A stretch of DNA of 64,000 nt from Thioalkalivibrio sp. ALJ24 (GCF_000377785.1 NZ_KB898731.1:62001-126000); one strand, 5' to 3'. Counted from the stretch's first letter, positions 29,592-38,621 are shown. The notes: generated by a model not told the origin, from the sequence alone. Numbers and translations: made by a program.

Positions 29592-31487
29592 TCAGTTCTG
29601 GCGCGCCTCCTCCGCCTGGCGGTAACGGGCGCCCCGCCGCAGCAGCCGACCCCACTGCCGGTCCTGCAGCATCGTGTCGAACTCGGGCGAACGCTCGGCG
29701 CGCAGAGCCACCGGCTGCGATTCGTCGCCGGTATTCTGCGCCAGCATCTCCAGACGCTCGGGATTGGCCCCGTAGTGACTCTCGAGAAAGCCGCGCATGC
29801 CATCGGTCAGCGGCAGGTGGTAGACCCGGGTCAGACGCAGGGCCAGCCACTCGGCCGCACGCCCGAGGTCCTGGCGGACCATGCGCACCATGGCGGAGCC
29901 CAGCCCGGCCTTGGCATCGGCGCTCATGCCGACGTACAGCCCGCCGAGATAAGCCGCCGGACTGGCGTAGATCGCGCGCTGGATGCTGGGGTTGGTGAGA
30001 TCCACCAGCGGATCCAGCAGCAGCGCCAGCTGGATGCCGATGCGCTTGGCGGTATCACTGTCCAGCGGCTTGTTGCCGAAATGGATAAAATCGCCTTCGC
30101 GTCGGATCTGCAGCTCCTGCAGATAGTCGCAGAAGCCATCCGCCAGCCGGATCTTCTGGTCGTCGTCCAGCTCGATCAGCTCCTCCGACACGCGGATGCG
30201 CCGCGCCGAACGCTTCTGCCAGCGCCGATCGCCCTTGCGGTCGCGTTCGCGCCGGCGCAGATTTTCCCAGCGTTCCACGGCGTTCGCATAGCGGCTCTGC
30301 GCCTGCATCAGCCGGTCACGCGCCTCTCGCAGCTCCTCGACCTGCGACATGGCGGCCCCGAGAATGCGCCCGTCCGGGCTCTTGACGTCCGGCGCGGCCT
30401 CCAGCAGCGCCTGCAATCCGGCCAGCACCTGCTGCCCCAGCACCGGGAGCGGTTCGCGCAGATGCTGCTGGGTAATGCCGCTGGTTTCGCTGTGTGCGAG
30501 CAACATCGCCAGCGAGCGCAGGCGACTGATCACGGCGGCCTGGGCCACGCGGAAACGATTGCCCTGGTACTCCAGCCGGTCCAGCGCCCGCCCCAGCTGC
30601 CAGGGGCCGGACCATTCGAAGCTCAGCCGCTTGATCTGGCGCCCGTTCACCAGCTCGAAGGCGAGCACGAAGATCGCCTGCACGTCATCCAGGGTGCAGC
30701 GCGAGAGATCATCGGCATCGGCCGCGGAGAACAGGCGTTCGAGGAACTGGTCCACGCGCCGTACGCCGTCCTCGCGCGTGGGCGCGATCCCGCGCAGGCG
30801 ATCGCGCAGCAGCTCGGCCAGATCGGAATCCTCGGCATGCAGCCGTTCCAGCGCGGCCATGCGGGCGTCGGCGGTGGCATCCACCAGATCGGTCACCCGG
30901 GCATGCAGGCCCAGGCGCCGGAAGATCTCGATCTGTTCCGCGGTGGAGGCCAGGGTCGAATCGCCGGTCATCTCGCGCACCGCCACGGCCACCGCCTCCG
31001 GCGAGACCTCGACCTCGTGCAGCAGGACCCCCGCGGCCTGCCGTCGCCGTACGTCCGGCGTCATCTCGCCCATGGCCAGGTCGCGGGTCGCGAACAGCAG
31101 ATCCGGCAGCAGATCGATGGTGTTGCGCAGCTGGGTCTGCGAACGCTCCTGGCGACGACCGCGGGTTGCATCCGCGACGAAACGCGCAACCAGACCGATC
31201 ACCCCGAACAGCAGGGTGTAGACGGCGAAAAAGACGAAGTTCTGGGTGGGGGCCGCATGGCCGAAACCGAGGAAATACCCCCCCTGCATCGCGAGGAACG
31301 TCACCGGACCGGCGGCCCACAGCAGCTGCAACAGGTTCAGCGACCACGGCACCTTGCGCGCGCTGGTCGCCACCTCGGTGATGCGGCTGCGACCGGCGGC
31401 CTCGATCAGGACCTGATCCTGGTTCGACTCCTGTGGTTCGGCGGCGCCAGAGGCCCCGGACTTCTTTTGACGAAAAAGGCGGAACAC
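29592..31487 (-). CDS. Large membrane protein of unknown function
   Basis: A 631-residue protein beginning MFRLFRQKKSG. Two hydrophobic helices lie near residues 50-100 (NLLQLLWAAGPVTFLAMQGG and FVFFAVYTLLFGVIGLVARF). The remaining roughly 530 residues are soluble, Arg/Asp/Glu/Leu-rich and mainly helical, without recognisable catalytic motifs or cysteine clusters. The GTG at 31487 is preceded by CGGGGAGTTGGG, a good ribosome binding site; in-frame sequence further upstream looks non-coding. It stands alone between cfa and the btuB riboswitch. I do not recognise the family. Confidence 0.7.
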   Translation of the reverse strand: MFRLFRQKKSGASGAAEPQESNQDQVLIEAAGRSRITEVATSARKVPWSLNLLQLLWAAGPVTFLAMQGGYFLGFGHAAPTQNFVFFAVYTLLFGVIGLVARFVADATRGRRQERSQTQLRNTIDLLPDLLFATRDLAMGEMTPDVRRRQAAGVLLHEVEVSPEAVAVAVREMTGDSTLASTAEQIEIFRRLGLHARVTDLVDATADARMAALERLHAEDSDLAELLRDRLRGIAPTREDGVRRVDQFLERLFSAADADDLSRCTLDDVQAIFVLAFELVNGRQIKRLSFEWSGPWQLGRALDRLEYQGNRFRVAQAAVISRLRSLAMLLAHSETSGITQQHLREPLPVLGQQVLAGLQALLEAAPDVKSPDGRILGAAMSQVEELREARDRLMQAQSRYANAVERWENLRRRERDRKGDRRWQKRSARRIRVSEELIELDDDQKIRLADGFCDYLQELQIRREGDFIHFGNKPLDSDTAKRIGIQLALLLDPLVDLTNPSIQRAIYASPAAYLGGLYVGMSADAKAGLGSAMVRMVRQDLGRAAEWLALRLTRVYHLPLTDGMRGFLESHYGANPERLEMLAQNTGDESQPVALRAERSPEFDTMLQDRQWGRLLRRGARYRQAEEARQN

Positions 31488-31609
31488 CCCAACTCCCCGA
31501 CCCCGGACTCGCCGGTCAGTGTAAAGCGCGAAAACCCCGCGCGCCGCCGTGCGCAAACGCGGGAATCACGTCTGGACCGTAGCGCCCGCGGGAGGTTCGG
31601 CGCGGCACT

Positions 31610-32842
31610 TCACCGCGGAGAAGAAATTCCTTCTTCCGCAGGCGGGACCGAGGAAGTCCCGGGATCCTCCAGGCCGCAGAGATAGTCGCGGGTCAACGGC
31701 ACGGCGTCCTGCCGGCGCGCCATCTGGATGTGGAACACCACCTGCCCCCACCAGCGGAACGTGCCCTCGCAGCTGGCCAGGTAGAACTCCCACATGCGAC
31801 AGAAGCGCTCGTCGAAGTAGTCGGCCGCCTCGTCACGGACCGCCTGAAAGCGCCGGTACCACTCGGCCAGAGTCTCCGCGTAGTGCAGGCGCCACACCTC
31901 GATGTCGGTGGTATGCAGCGGCGTGGGCTCCAGCGCCCCCGTCACCTCGGACAACGCCGGCGTGTAACCACCGGGGAAGATGTACTTCTTCAGCCAGGGA
32001 TTGGAGGTGCCCGGCGGCCCCTGACGTCCGATGGTATGCAGCACGGCAATGCCATCCGGATTGAGCAGATCATTGACCCGCTGAAAGAACGTGCCGTAGT
32101 TGGGCTGGCCGACGTGCTCGAACATGCCGACGCTGACGATGCGGTCGTAGCGTTCTTCGTGCTCGCGATAGTCCTGATAGAGGAAACGCACGCGGTCCTC
32201 CAGCCCCCGGCGCTTCGCCTCCTCCTGCGCCACCCGCAGCTGCTCGCGCGACAGGGTGATGCCGTCGACCTGAACGTCCGCATGCTCGGCCAGATGCATC
32301 GCCAGCCCGCCCCAGCCGCAGCCGATGTCCAGCACGCGCATGCCCGGCTCCAGGCACAATTTCCTGCGCAGGACCTCGCATTTGGCCTTCTGGGCCTCCT
32401 CCAGGCTCATGTCCGGGCGGGCAAAGTAGGCACAGCTGTAGAACATGCCGTCATCGAGGAAGCGCCGGAACAGCCACTCGTCCACGTCGTAGTGATGGGA
32501 GATGTTGCGATAGCTGCGCGCCACGCGATTGCCCTGCTCCACCAGCCCCCGCAGGGTGCGGGTCAGGAATCCGACCCGTTTGCGAAACATCGGCGCAAAG
32601 TTGCGCATGGTCATGTCCAGGAAGACCCGCAGCCCCTCCGGACCGGGCGACCACAGCCCCTCCATGTAGGTCTGCCCCAGCTCGAAGCCGGGATCCCGCG
32701 CGATGCGCCGCAGGGCATTCGCCTCGTGCACCTGCAGCACCACCTCGGGACCCCCCTGGCCAAACCGCCGTTCGCTCCCGTCCGGATGACGCAGCAACAG
32801 CGTGCCGTAGCGAACATGCTCGTCCAGCATCCGTTCAATCAT
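31610..32842 (-). CDS. cfa: Cyclopropane-fatty-acyl-phospholipid synthase
   Basis: A 410-residue SAM-dependent enzyme that adds a methylene bridge to unsaturated acyl chains of membrane phospholipids. Blocks: ISHHYDVDEWLFRRFLDDGMFYSCAYF, KCEVLRRKLCLEPGMRVLDI then GCGWGGLAMHLAEH (SAM site), VSVGMFEHVGQPNYGTFF, HTIGRQG and KYIFPGGYTPALSEV, all hallmarks of Cfa. The ATG at 32842 follows GCAGGTA. The gene is divergent from fnr. A TATAAA hexamer on its strand lies 55 bases upstream. Confidence 0.95.
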   Translation of the reverse strand: MIERMLDEHVRYGTLLLRHPDGSERRFGQGGPEVVLQVHEANALRRIARDPGFELGQTYMEGLWSPGPEGLRVFLDMTMRNFAPMFRKRVGFLTRTLRGLVEQGNRVARSYRNISHHYDVDEWLFRRFLDDGMFYSCAYFARPDMSLEEAQKAKCEVLRRKLCLEPGMRVLDIGCGWGGLAMHLAEHADVQVDGITLSREQLRVAQEEAKRRGLEDRVRFLYQDYREHEERYDRIVSVGMFEHVGQPNYGTFFQRVNDLLNPDGIAVLHTIGRQGPPGTSNPWLKKYIFPGGYTPALSEVTGALEPTPLHTTDIEVWRLHYAETLAEWYRRFQAVRDEAADYFDERFCRMWEFYLASCEGTFRWWGQVVFHIQMARRQDAVPLTRDYLCGLEDPGTSSVPPAEEGISSPR

Positions 32843-32896
32843 TACCTGCTGCCCCCCGATTCCCCGGTATCCGGCACGCATCCGTGTCCGGCCATT

Positions 32897-32925
32897 TTTA
32901 TACTGAGTCTAAATCCTGCCTGTAA
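32897..32925 (-). promoter_or_regulatory. Possible cfa promoter
   Basis: On the minus strand TTACAG and TATAAA are separated by 17 bases, about 55 bases before the cfa start codon. The -10 hexamer is good and the -35 hexamer poor. A TTTAGACTCAGT sequence sits in the spacer; a near-identical TTTAGACTGAGT occurs upstream of the cytochrome c peroxidase gene near 5616-5627. Confidence 0.3.
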
Positions 32926-33070
32926 GGCCGTCCAGTGCAGCGGGCCTGCACAACGCATGTTGTACCAACGCATCAAGCGTAGTGCATCCAGCAAACACCG
33001 CCATCGCAAGTCGCGCCGCGAAAATCCGCAACGCCTTTCCACATTGACGCAAACGGGCTACCCTCGAGCC

Positions 33071-33799
33071 ATGACCTTGCGCCCGGCCCAAGCCTGTGAA
33101 AAGTGCACCCTGCGTCAGCTCTGCCTGCCGATGGGACTGCCCGATACCGAGCTGTGGCAGCTCGACGAAATCGTGCAGCAACGCCGTCCGATCGAGAAGG
33201 GCAGCACGCTGTTCGCGATGGGCGCGCCGTTCGAATACCTGTACGCAGTGCGCACCGGCGCGATGAAAACGGTGCTGATGGGCGACGACGGGACCGAACA
33301 GATCACCGGCTTCGCGCTGGCCGGCGAACTCCTGGGGCTGGACGCCATCCACCAGGGATCCCACCCGGTCACCGCCATCGCGCTGGAATCCACGAGCGTC
33401 TGTGCGGTGCCGTGGTCACTGGTAGACGACCTGTCCGGGCGCCTGCCCACGTTCCGGCAACACCTGATGGGGGTGATGAGCCGCGGCCTGGCGAGCGAGG
33501 AGAACCTGCATGCACTGATCGGGCAACGCAGCGCGGAACAGCGCCTGGCTACGTTCCTGCTGTCACTGTCGCAACGCCACCAGGCGCGCGGCCTGGCCGC
33601 CAACCGCTTCATCCTGCCGATGTCGCGCGCGGAGATCGCCAATCACCTGGGGCTCACCCAGGAGACCATCAGCCGGCTGTTCACGCAGATGCGGCGTCAG
33701 GGACTGATCGAACTGCATACCCGCGACCTGCACATCCCCGACCTGGACGCCCTGCGCACCACGGCCGGGGTGAGCGTCTCCGCCGCCAGCAGTGCCTGA
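33071..33799 (+). CDS. fnr: FNR/ANR-type oxygen-responsive transcription regulator
   Basis: A 242-residue CRP/FNR-family regulator. The N-terminal cysteines C9, C12 and C18 (ACEKCTLRQLC) plus C111 (ESTSVCAVPW) are the four ligands of the oxygen-sensing [4Fe-4S] cluster in FNR. A cyclic-nucleotide-type sensor fold precedes the helix-turn-helix SRAEIANHLGLTQETISRLF, whose recognition helix has the E-x2-S-R pattern that reads TTGAT half-sites. The start is the first ATG that gives this N-terminus. It is followed, with an eight-base overlap, by a TIGR02444-type gene. A matching FNR-like box exists at 5677. Confidence 0.95.
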   Translation: MTLRPAQACEKCTLRQLCLPMGLPDTELWQLDEIVQQRRPIEKGSTLFAMGAPFEYLYAVRTGAMKTVLMGDDGTEQITGFALAGELLGLDAIHQGSHPVTAIALESTSVCAVPWSLVDDLSGRLPTFRQHLMGVMSRGLASEENLHALIGQRSAEQRLATFLLSLSQRHQARGLAANRFILPMSRAEIANHLGLTQETISRLFTQMRRQGLIELHTRDLHIPDLDALRTTAGVSVSAASSA

Positions 33800-34274
33800 G
33801 GGCCACCCGGCGCCCGAGTTCTGGGCGTTTGCCGAAACCGTCTGGGCCCACCCGCCACTGCGCCGCCGGCTGCTGCAGTGGCAGGACCACCACGACGCCG
33901 ACGTCATTCTTGTGCTGTTCGCCGCCTGGCACCCCGGGCCACTGACATCGGACGAACTGGCACGGCTGCGAACCCGCGCGCGCGACTGGAGCGCCCGCGC
34001 GACCACCCGGATCCGGCGCCTGCGTCGCCACCTGCACACCCCCGAACGCCATGCCCTCTACCGTGCCCTGCTGGATCTGGAACTGAGCGCGGAGCGGCTT
34101 GGCGCGCTGCACCTGCTGCAGGAATGCCCGCCCCCGATCGCCGTTGCAGGCCCGCACCGACGCGCGTGCGCGGACACCATCGAGGCGCGCCTCGGCCATC
34201 TCCAGCCCGAACTCCCGCCGGACGAACGCGCCAGCGGCTCCGCCGAACTCGCGGCGGTCCCGGATCCCACCTGA
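33792..34274 (+). CDS. TIGR02444 / DUF2390 family protein
   Basis: A 160-residue soluble protein beginning MPEGHPAPEFWAFAETVWAH. The blocks FWAFAETVWAHPPLRRRLLQ, HHDADVILVLFAAW and LSAERL-type LYRALLDLELSAERLGALHL match the small TIGR02444 family, which has no known function. Translation starts at a GTG (33792) inside the fnr stop region, an eight-base overlap, so it is probably coupled to fnr. Whether it has a role in oxygen response is not known. Confidence 0.7.
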   Translation: MPEGHPAPEFWAFAETVWAHPPLRRRLLQWQDHHDADVILVLFAAWHPGPLTSDELARLRTRARDWSARATTRIRRLRRHLHTPERHALYRALLDLELSAERLGALHLLQECPPPIAVAGPHRRACADTIEARLGHLQPELPPDERASGSAELAAVPDPT

Positions 34275-34381
34275 CCGGACGGACCGGAAAAGCACCGACC
34301 ACGCCCGGGCCGCCCCCCCTGCACGCGGCTCGCAGTTCCGGCTATCCTGAAGGGTTCCACTCAGCCAGACGGCGATCGAAC

Positions 34382-34951
34382 ATGTCCGACGCAATGCGCG
34401 ACCAGCTCCTGAAGGCAGGACTGGTTGACGAAAAGCAGGTCAAGAAGGCTCGCAGCGAGCAGCACAAGGGCAAGAAAAAGGCCAAAAAGCCGAAGAAGGC
34501 CGCGCCGGCCGCGGCCGAGCCCACCGCCGCCGAGCAGCGTCAGGCGGAACAGGCCGAGCGCTCGCGGCGCAAGAACGAGGAACGTCAGGCCCGAGCCGCG
34601 CGCAAGGCGCTGACCGCACAGCTGCGCGAACTGGTCAGCTCCAACCTGTACCCGGTGCCCACCGGCAACGACGCCGAGGACTACCATTTCCAGCAGGGAG
34701 GGCGAATCCGCAGCCTGCCGGTGACACCCGCACTGCGGCGCCAGCTGGTGGACGGGCGCGCGGCGATCGCCGGGCTGGATCACCGCCCCGAGGCAGGCTT
34801 TCGCGTGGTGCCGCGCGAGACGGCGGACCGCATCCGCGAGCGCGATCCGCAGTGGCCGCTGGTCATCCCGGCCGAGGAAGCCGCGGACGCCGAACCGGCC
34901 GCCGACGACCCGTATGCGGATTACGTGGTGCCCGACGACCTGATGTGGTGA
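34382..34951 (+). CDS. DUF2058 family protein (YaiL-like)
   Basis: A 189-residue protein. It starts MSDAMRDQLLKAGLVDEKQV, followed by a very basic Lys/Ala-rich segment (about residues 20-45, KKAKKPKKAA), an Arg/Gln/Glu helix, and a C-terminal domain with EDYHFQQGGRIRSLPVTP and AGFRVVPRETADRI. This order is typical of DUF2058/YaiL proteins, described as nucleoprotein- or polysome-associated. The ribosome binding site is weak. It stands alone after the fnr unit. Confidence 0.85.
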   Translation: MSDAMRDQLLKAGLVDEKQVKKARSEQHKGKKKAKKPKKAAPAAAEPTAAEQRQAEQAERSRRKNEERQARAARKALTAQLRELVSSNLYPVPTGNDAEDYHFQQGGRIRSLPVTPALRRQLVDGRAAIAGLDHRPEAGFRVVPRETADRIRERDPQWPLVIPAEEAADAEPAADDPYADYVVPDDLMW

Positions 34952-34966
34952 GGACGCCCGACGGCG

Positions 34967-35188
34967 TCAGTCGTCGTCGGTGCGCTTGACGTCAGCCGCC
35001 GGCATGCCCGGCTGCTGCGGACGCTGAACCCCCTCGTCCTCGGTCGGCTGCGGCTGCATCTGGCGATCGCCCAGGCTCTGCGGCGGGCCCTCTTCGGCCT
35101 CCGGCTCTCCGTTACAGCCCGCCAGCAGCAACCCGCCCGCCAGCAGGACCGAGATAGCGGTGATTCTGCCCGTGATTCTCTGCTTCAT
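34967..35188 (-). CDS. Small lipoprotein of unknown function
   Basis: The 73-residue product has a type II signal peptide with lipobox LLAGC (cysteine near residue 25). A hydrophilic Glu/Gln/Pro-rich tail follows, without a folded domain, ending VKRTDDD. The ATG at 35188 follows GAGAGGTGGATC, a strong ribosome binding site. It is convergent with the DUF2058 gene. The mature part looks disordered, and no family is recognised. Confidence 0.65.
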   Translation of the reverse strand: MKQRITGRITAISVLLAGGLLLAGCNGEPEAEEGPPQSLGDRQMQPQPTEDEGVQRPQQPGMPAADVKRTDDD

Positions 35189-35313
35189 GATCCACCTCTC
35201 TCCCCCGATTTCAGCCCGCAAGACTGCACGCGAGCGCGCAGACGGCCAAGAACTCCGGTTGGTGCAGGGGATTCCCGGCTCCCGGCCCGCAACCGCCCAT
35301 GCATCTCGATCGG

Positions 35314-36210
35314 TCAGTCCGGAACGATCCGCGTCCCGGCGTTCCCGGCAAGGATGGCCGCGGCCGACTCCAGCGCCCCGATACCCCCGATGCGGCCGCC
35401 CAGGGCCACCCGCCGCGCCGCATCCAGTTTGGGTCCCATGGACCCCGGCGGCCATTCGGCCGGGTCAATGTCGCTGGCCTTCAGGCGGTCCAGCCGTCGG
35501 GCCGCGTCCGTACCCCAGTCGGCATAGACCGCATCGACATCGGTGAGCATCAGCAGGGCATCGGCCTCCACCTCGACGGTCAGCAGGGCCGCGGCGAGAT
35601 CCTTGTCCACCACCGCCTCCACACCAGCGAGCCGGCCGTCGGCATCGCGCGCCACCGGAACCCCGCCCCCGCCGGCACACACCACCAGGGTCCCGGCAGC
35701 AGCCAGGGTCCGGATCGCCGGCACGCCCAGCAGCGCGCGCGGCTCCGGCGACCCCACCACCCGACGCCAGGCCCTGCCGTCGCGGGCGATGCGCCAGCCA
35801 CGCTCCTGTGCCAGACGCCGCGCGGCCTCCTCGGCGTAGGTCGGTCCGATGAACTTGCTCGGCTCGTCGAAGGCCGGATCATGCGGATCGACCTCGGTCT
35901 GCGTCAGCAGGCTGGCCACGCGGTCATGTCCCAGCGCGTTGTGCAGCTCCTGCGCGAGGATGTAGCCGATCATCCCGTGGCTCTCCGCGCCCACCACGTC
36001 CAGCGGCCAGGCGATGCGGTCGCATTCCGCCTGGTTCGCCAGCAGCCCCACCTGCGGGCCGTTGCCGTGGGTCACGATCACCTCGTGCTCCGCCGCCAGA
36101 CCGGCGATGGCCGCGGCCGCGCGCCGCGCGTTGTGCCGCTGATTCGTGGCCGAGGGCGTCTCCCCCCGCTGCAGCAGTGCGTTGCCCCCCAGGGCGACCA
36201 CGATGCGCAT
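35314..36210 (-). CDS. arcC: Carbamate kinase
   Basis: A 298-residue amino-acid-kinase-family enzyme: MRIVVALGGNALLQRG at the start, VIVTHGNGPQVGLLANQAE, ESHGMIGYILAQELHN, GTLVVCAGGGGVPV, VVDKDLAAALL, LLMLTDVDAVYADWG and GSMGPKLDAARR are the carbamate kinase signatures. It interconverts carbamoyl phosphate plus ADP and carbamate plus ATP. No arginine deiminase or ornithine carbamoyltransferase gene is adjacent, so its pathway partner here is open. The ATG follows GGGAGGTAGGGGC. It lies four bases after the sulfatase-fold gene. Confidence 0.95.
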   Translation of the reverse strand: MRIVVALGGNALLQRGETPSATNQRHNARRAAAAIAGLAAEHEVIVTHGNGPQVGLLANQAECDRIAWPLDVVGAESHGMIGYILAQELHNALGHDRVASLLTQTEVDPHDPAFDEPSKFIGPTYAEEAARRLAQERGWRIARDGRAWRRVVGSPEPRALLGVPAIRTLAAAGTLVVCAGGGGVPVARDADGRLAGVEAVVDKDLAAALLTVEVEADALLMLTDVDAVYADWGTDAARRLDRLKASDIDPAEWPPGSMGPKLDAARRVALGGRIGGIGALESAAAILAGNAGTRIVPD

Positions 36211-36214
36211 GCCC

Positions 36215-37864
36215 CTACCTCCCGTCAGCCGTTGATCGGCGTGAATCACCGTAATCTTCGTGCAACCAGTCGCGCAGGTCCTCGAACCCGGGGATGTCCT
36301 CGTCCCCGGTGGCCGGCGGCAGCTCGAAACCGTCGTGGAAGCCACGGGCCCGGAACGGCTCCAGCAGCTCCGGGTCGCCGGAGATCACGTGCACCGGCAC
36401 CGCCCACGAGGGATCCGGGCCGGTCACCAGGGCCGCCGGCTGGTGGTCGCCCGGCATCAGAAACAGGGTGTCCTCGTCTACGTGGTCGCGCGCCCAGTGG
36501 CCGCTGACCTCCAGCGAGTAGCGCACCGCCTCGGCGTAATGGTCGCGCACGCGGTCGAAGTCCCGCCACAGGACCTCGGGGGCGGGCCCGGCCCCGGCCT
36601 GTTCGTGGAACACCCGCCCGTCGTCCATCGCATCCGGGTCGTCCAGCACGTCCAGTACCGGGGTCCACGGGGCGTGGCTGCTGACCAGCGCGAGCATCGC
36701 GAACACAGGCGCCTCCCCGCCCTGCGGGTCCGGCCGCACGTCCTGTTCGAAGCGCCACCAGGTGAATTCGTCGGGCATCGTGACCCAGAAGAACGGGGGG
36801 CCGCGGTAATCCATGCCGTCGCGGTCCAGGATCCGGTCCCAGCCGAACCAGCGCCCCTCCGGCCAGTCGAGGGTGATGGCCGGGGCCAGCATGGCCGTGT
36901 GATGGCCGGTGGCCGCGAAGTCCTGCACCAGGGTCGCCCGCTCGCGCTCCTGCAGCCGGCGGTACTGCCCGGCATGCCGCACGGCCACGCCCGACAGCAG
37001 GGAGGCATGCGCCAGCCACGACTGCCCGCCGGCGATCGGGGCCTTCATCACCCCGGTCACCGCGTGCAGATCCCGCGCGGCGAGATCCTCCTGCAGATCC
37101 TCCAGGGTCGGCTCGATGACCTCGGCATAGCGCGGGATCTCCAGCGCCGAGACCCCGTAGGACTCGATCAGGCCCACCACCACATCGACGCCGGCCAGAC
37201 CCTCCAGCGACCGGGGTTCGGCCAGCCGCGGATCCTCGTCCAGCCGGTGCGCCAGCACGCGGTCCTCGCACCGCGCCTCGCGCATGCCGTCGACCTGCGC
37301 CGTTACCAGCGCCACCGCCGGGGCCGCCGTGCGCGGCGGCTCCACGCCCGTCGCGTGGCCCGCGAGCCCGGCGAGGCCCGCGCCCAGCAGCACGAAACCC
37401 GCGCCCCGGGGCACGACCGGGCGCGCCAGCAGACGCGCCAGCGACCACACCGCCAGCCCGATCACGGCCAGCAGCGCCGCGACGGCGAGGATCACGCCGG
37501 CAGTGGGGAGGTTGCCGGTCAGCAGCCGGAAGACGGCATCCAGCAGGCCGATGTCCACGTAGACATTCAGCGGACGGGCAAGGCTGACCCGGGCCAGCGC
37601 ATCGAACAGCGCCAGCACGATCAGTGCGAGGAGGATGGCGGCCACCACCCGAGCCAGTACGCGGGCGGTGGCCAGAGGAAGAACCGCGAACAGTCCGGCG
37701 AGGACCACGGCCTCCCAGGCCAGCCACCCCGGCCCCGGGCCCGCATGGCGCGGGATGTCCAGGGCCAGGAGCAGTCCGTTCAGAAGCAGCAGGGTCAGCA
37801 GGACGCGGACCCCGCCGGGGACGGCGCGCAAGCGCCGGCCGGACTGTTCGGGCGGGAGGTTCAA
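36215..37864 (-). CDS. Membrane-anchored sulfatase/alkaline-phosphatase-fold hydrolase
   Basis: A 549-residue protein with about five hydrophobic helices in the first 180 residues, then an extracytoplasmic domain resembling LTA-synthase/sulfatase-type phosphoglycerol transferases. VVVGLIESYGVSAL would hold the N-terminal metal-binding Glu and FLMPGDHQPAALV the late metal-binding Asp/His pair, with ALVSSHAPWTP between them. The nucleophile Thr/Ser probably lies in PIAGGQSWLAHASLLSG. The substrate (phosphoglycerol, phosphoethanolamine or other) cannot be inferred. The start at 37864 is the first ATG of the frame. It is nearly contiguous with arcC downstream and 10 bases after the DsrE-like gene. 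Confidence 0.75.
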   Translation of the reverse strand: MNLPPEQSGRRLRAVPGGVRVLLTLLLLNGLLLALDIPRHAGPGPGWLAWEAVVLAGLFAVLPLATARVLARVVAAILLALIVLALFDALARVSLARPLNVYVDIGLLDAVFRLLTGNLPTAGVILAVAALLAVIGLAVWSLARLLARPVVPRGAGFVLLGAGLAGLAGHATGVEPPRTAAPAVALVTAQVDGMREARCEDRVLAHRLDEDPRLAEPRSLEGLAGVDVVVGLIESYGVSALEIPRYAEVIEPTLEDLQEDLAARDLHAVTGVMKAPIAGGQSWLAHASLLSGVAVRHAGQYRRLQERERATLVQDFAATGHHTAMLAPAITLDWPEGRWFGWDRILDRDGMDYRGPPFFWVTMPDEFTWWRFEQDVRPDPQGGEAPVFAMLALVSSHAPWTPVLDVLDDPDAMDDGRVFHEQAGAGPAPEVLWRDFDRVRDHYAEAVRYSLEVSGHWARDHVDEDTLFLMPGDHQPAALVTGPDPSWAVPVHVISGDPELLEPFRARGFHDGFELPPATGDEDIPGFEDLRDWLHEDYGDSRRSTADGR

Positions 37865-37874
37865 CCCGCCCGAA

Positions 37875-38231
37875 TCAGAAGCTCATCGAGCGATCAAACT
37901 CGGCCACCGCCTGCACGTAGTGGCCCATGCCCGCGTATTCGGCGGTGGCCAGGAAGTTGTCCGGGGTCACGTCACGGCCACGGCCGCAGGCCTCGCAGAC
38001 CCACAGCGGCACGCCGGCGTCGACCAGATCCTCGACGATGTCCTTCATTGCCGGCATGTTGTGGCCGACGATCTTGTCGTAGATGTTGCGGTTGGCGATG
38101 TTCGCCGCCTCGCCCTGCAGCCATACGGTCACGTCGTGTCCCTGATCCTTGGCCACCTTGGCGGCGATCATGCCCAGCGTGGCGCGGGTGGGGTCATCGG
38201 TTCCGGCGGTAACGGCAACGATAAAGCGCAT
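37875..38231 (-). CDS. DsrE/DsrF-like protein
   Basis: The 118-residue product has the DsrE fold: MRFIVAVTAGTDDPTRATLG, VTVWLQGEAANIANRNIYD, DLVDAGVPLWVCEACGRGRD and a closing helix. The two cysteines in VCEACGRG lie where DsrE-family sulfur carriers and their relatives keep reactive Cys residues. In sulfur oxidisers such proteins can carry persulfide sulfur, but this gene is not next to dsr genes, so a sulfur role is inference. ATG at 38231 follows AGGAGAATCGACC. Confidence 0.8.
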   Translation of the reverse strand: MRFIVAVTAGTDDPTRATLGMIAAKVAKDQGHDVTVWLQGEAANIANRNIYDKIVGHNMPAMKDIVEDLVDAGVPLWVCEACGRGRDVTPDNFLATAEYAGMGHYVQAVAEFDRSMSF

Positions 38232-38325
38232 GGTCGATTCTCCTGTGTCGTCGCGTGTCGGCCTTGCGGCCGGTTGGCGGACCCGGCGGGTCCGTTGTTG
38301 TTACAGCAATCCGCAGCGTACCCGA

Positions 38326-38568
38326 TCAGACGCCGGTCCGGCTCTGGCGGGCCAGACGCAGCGCCATCAGCAGCCACGGCAGTCCGTGCAGCAGCAGACC
38401 GCCCCAGCCCGCCGCGCCGGCGAGTTCGCCGGCCAGCAGGTCGCGCACCAGACCGGCGATCGCCGGCTCGGGCTGCCAGGGCCACAGGCCCACGGTCGCC
38501 ACGATCAGGGCGAACAGCCACAGCGGCAGGCGGTCGAACAGGCGCAGAACGGTCGGCATGGCGCGCAT
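38326..38568 (-). CDS. Small membrane protein of unknown function
   Basis: An 80-residue protein beginning MRAMPTVLRLFDR. The first hydrophobic helix is PLWLFALIVATVGLWPW; a second covers GWGGLLLHGLPWLLMALRL, and a basic tail follows. Two starts are possible, ATG at 38568 and ATG at 38559. No family is recognised. It lies between the DsrE-like and smr genes on the same strand. Confidence 0.45.
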   Translation of the reverse strand: MRAMPTVLRLFDRLPLWLFALIVATVGLWPWQPEPAIAGLVRDLLAGELAGAAGWGGLLLHGLPWLLMALRLARQSRTGV

Positions 38569-38621
38569 CCTATCGCATACGGCCACCGGTACCGCGCATG
38601 CCCCGACACGGCGGCGCGGAT

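Noticed and set aside
32935-32963. Small inverted repeats GTGCAG/CTGCAC and ACAAC/GTTGT between cfa and fnr
   Set aside because: They could be operators but are short, match no known consensus, and inverted repeats of this size are expected by chance in this sequence.
33044-33057. TTGAC half-site just upstream of fnr as an autoregulatory FNR box
   Set aside because: The second half-site (ATCAA) is missing, so it does not qualify as an FNR site.
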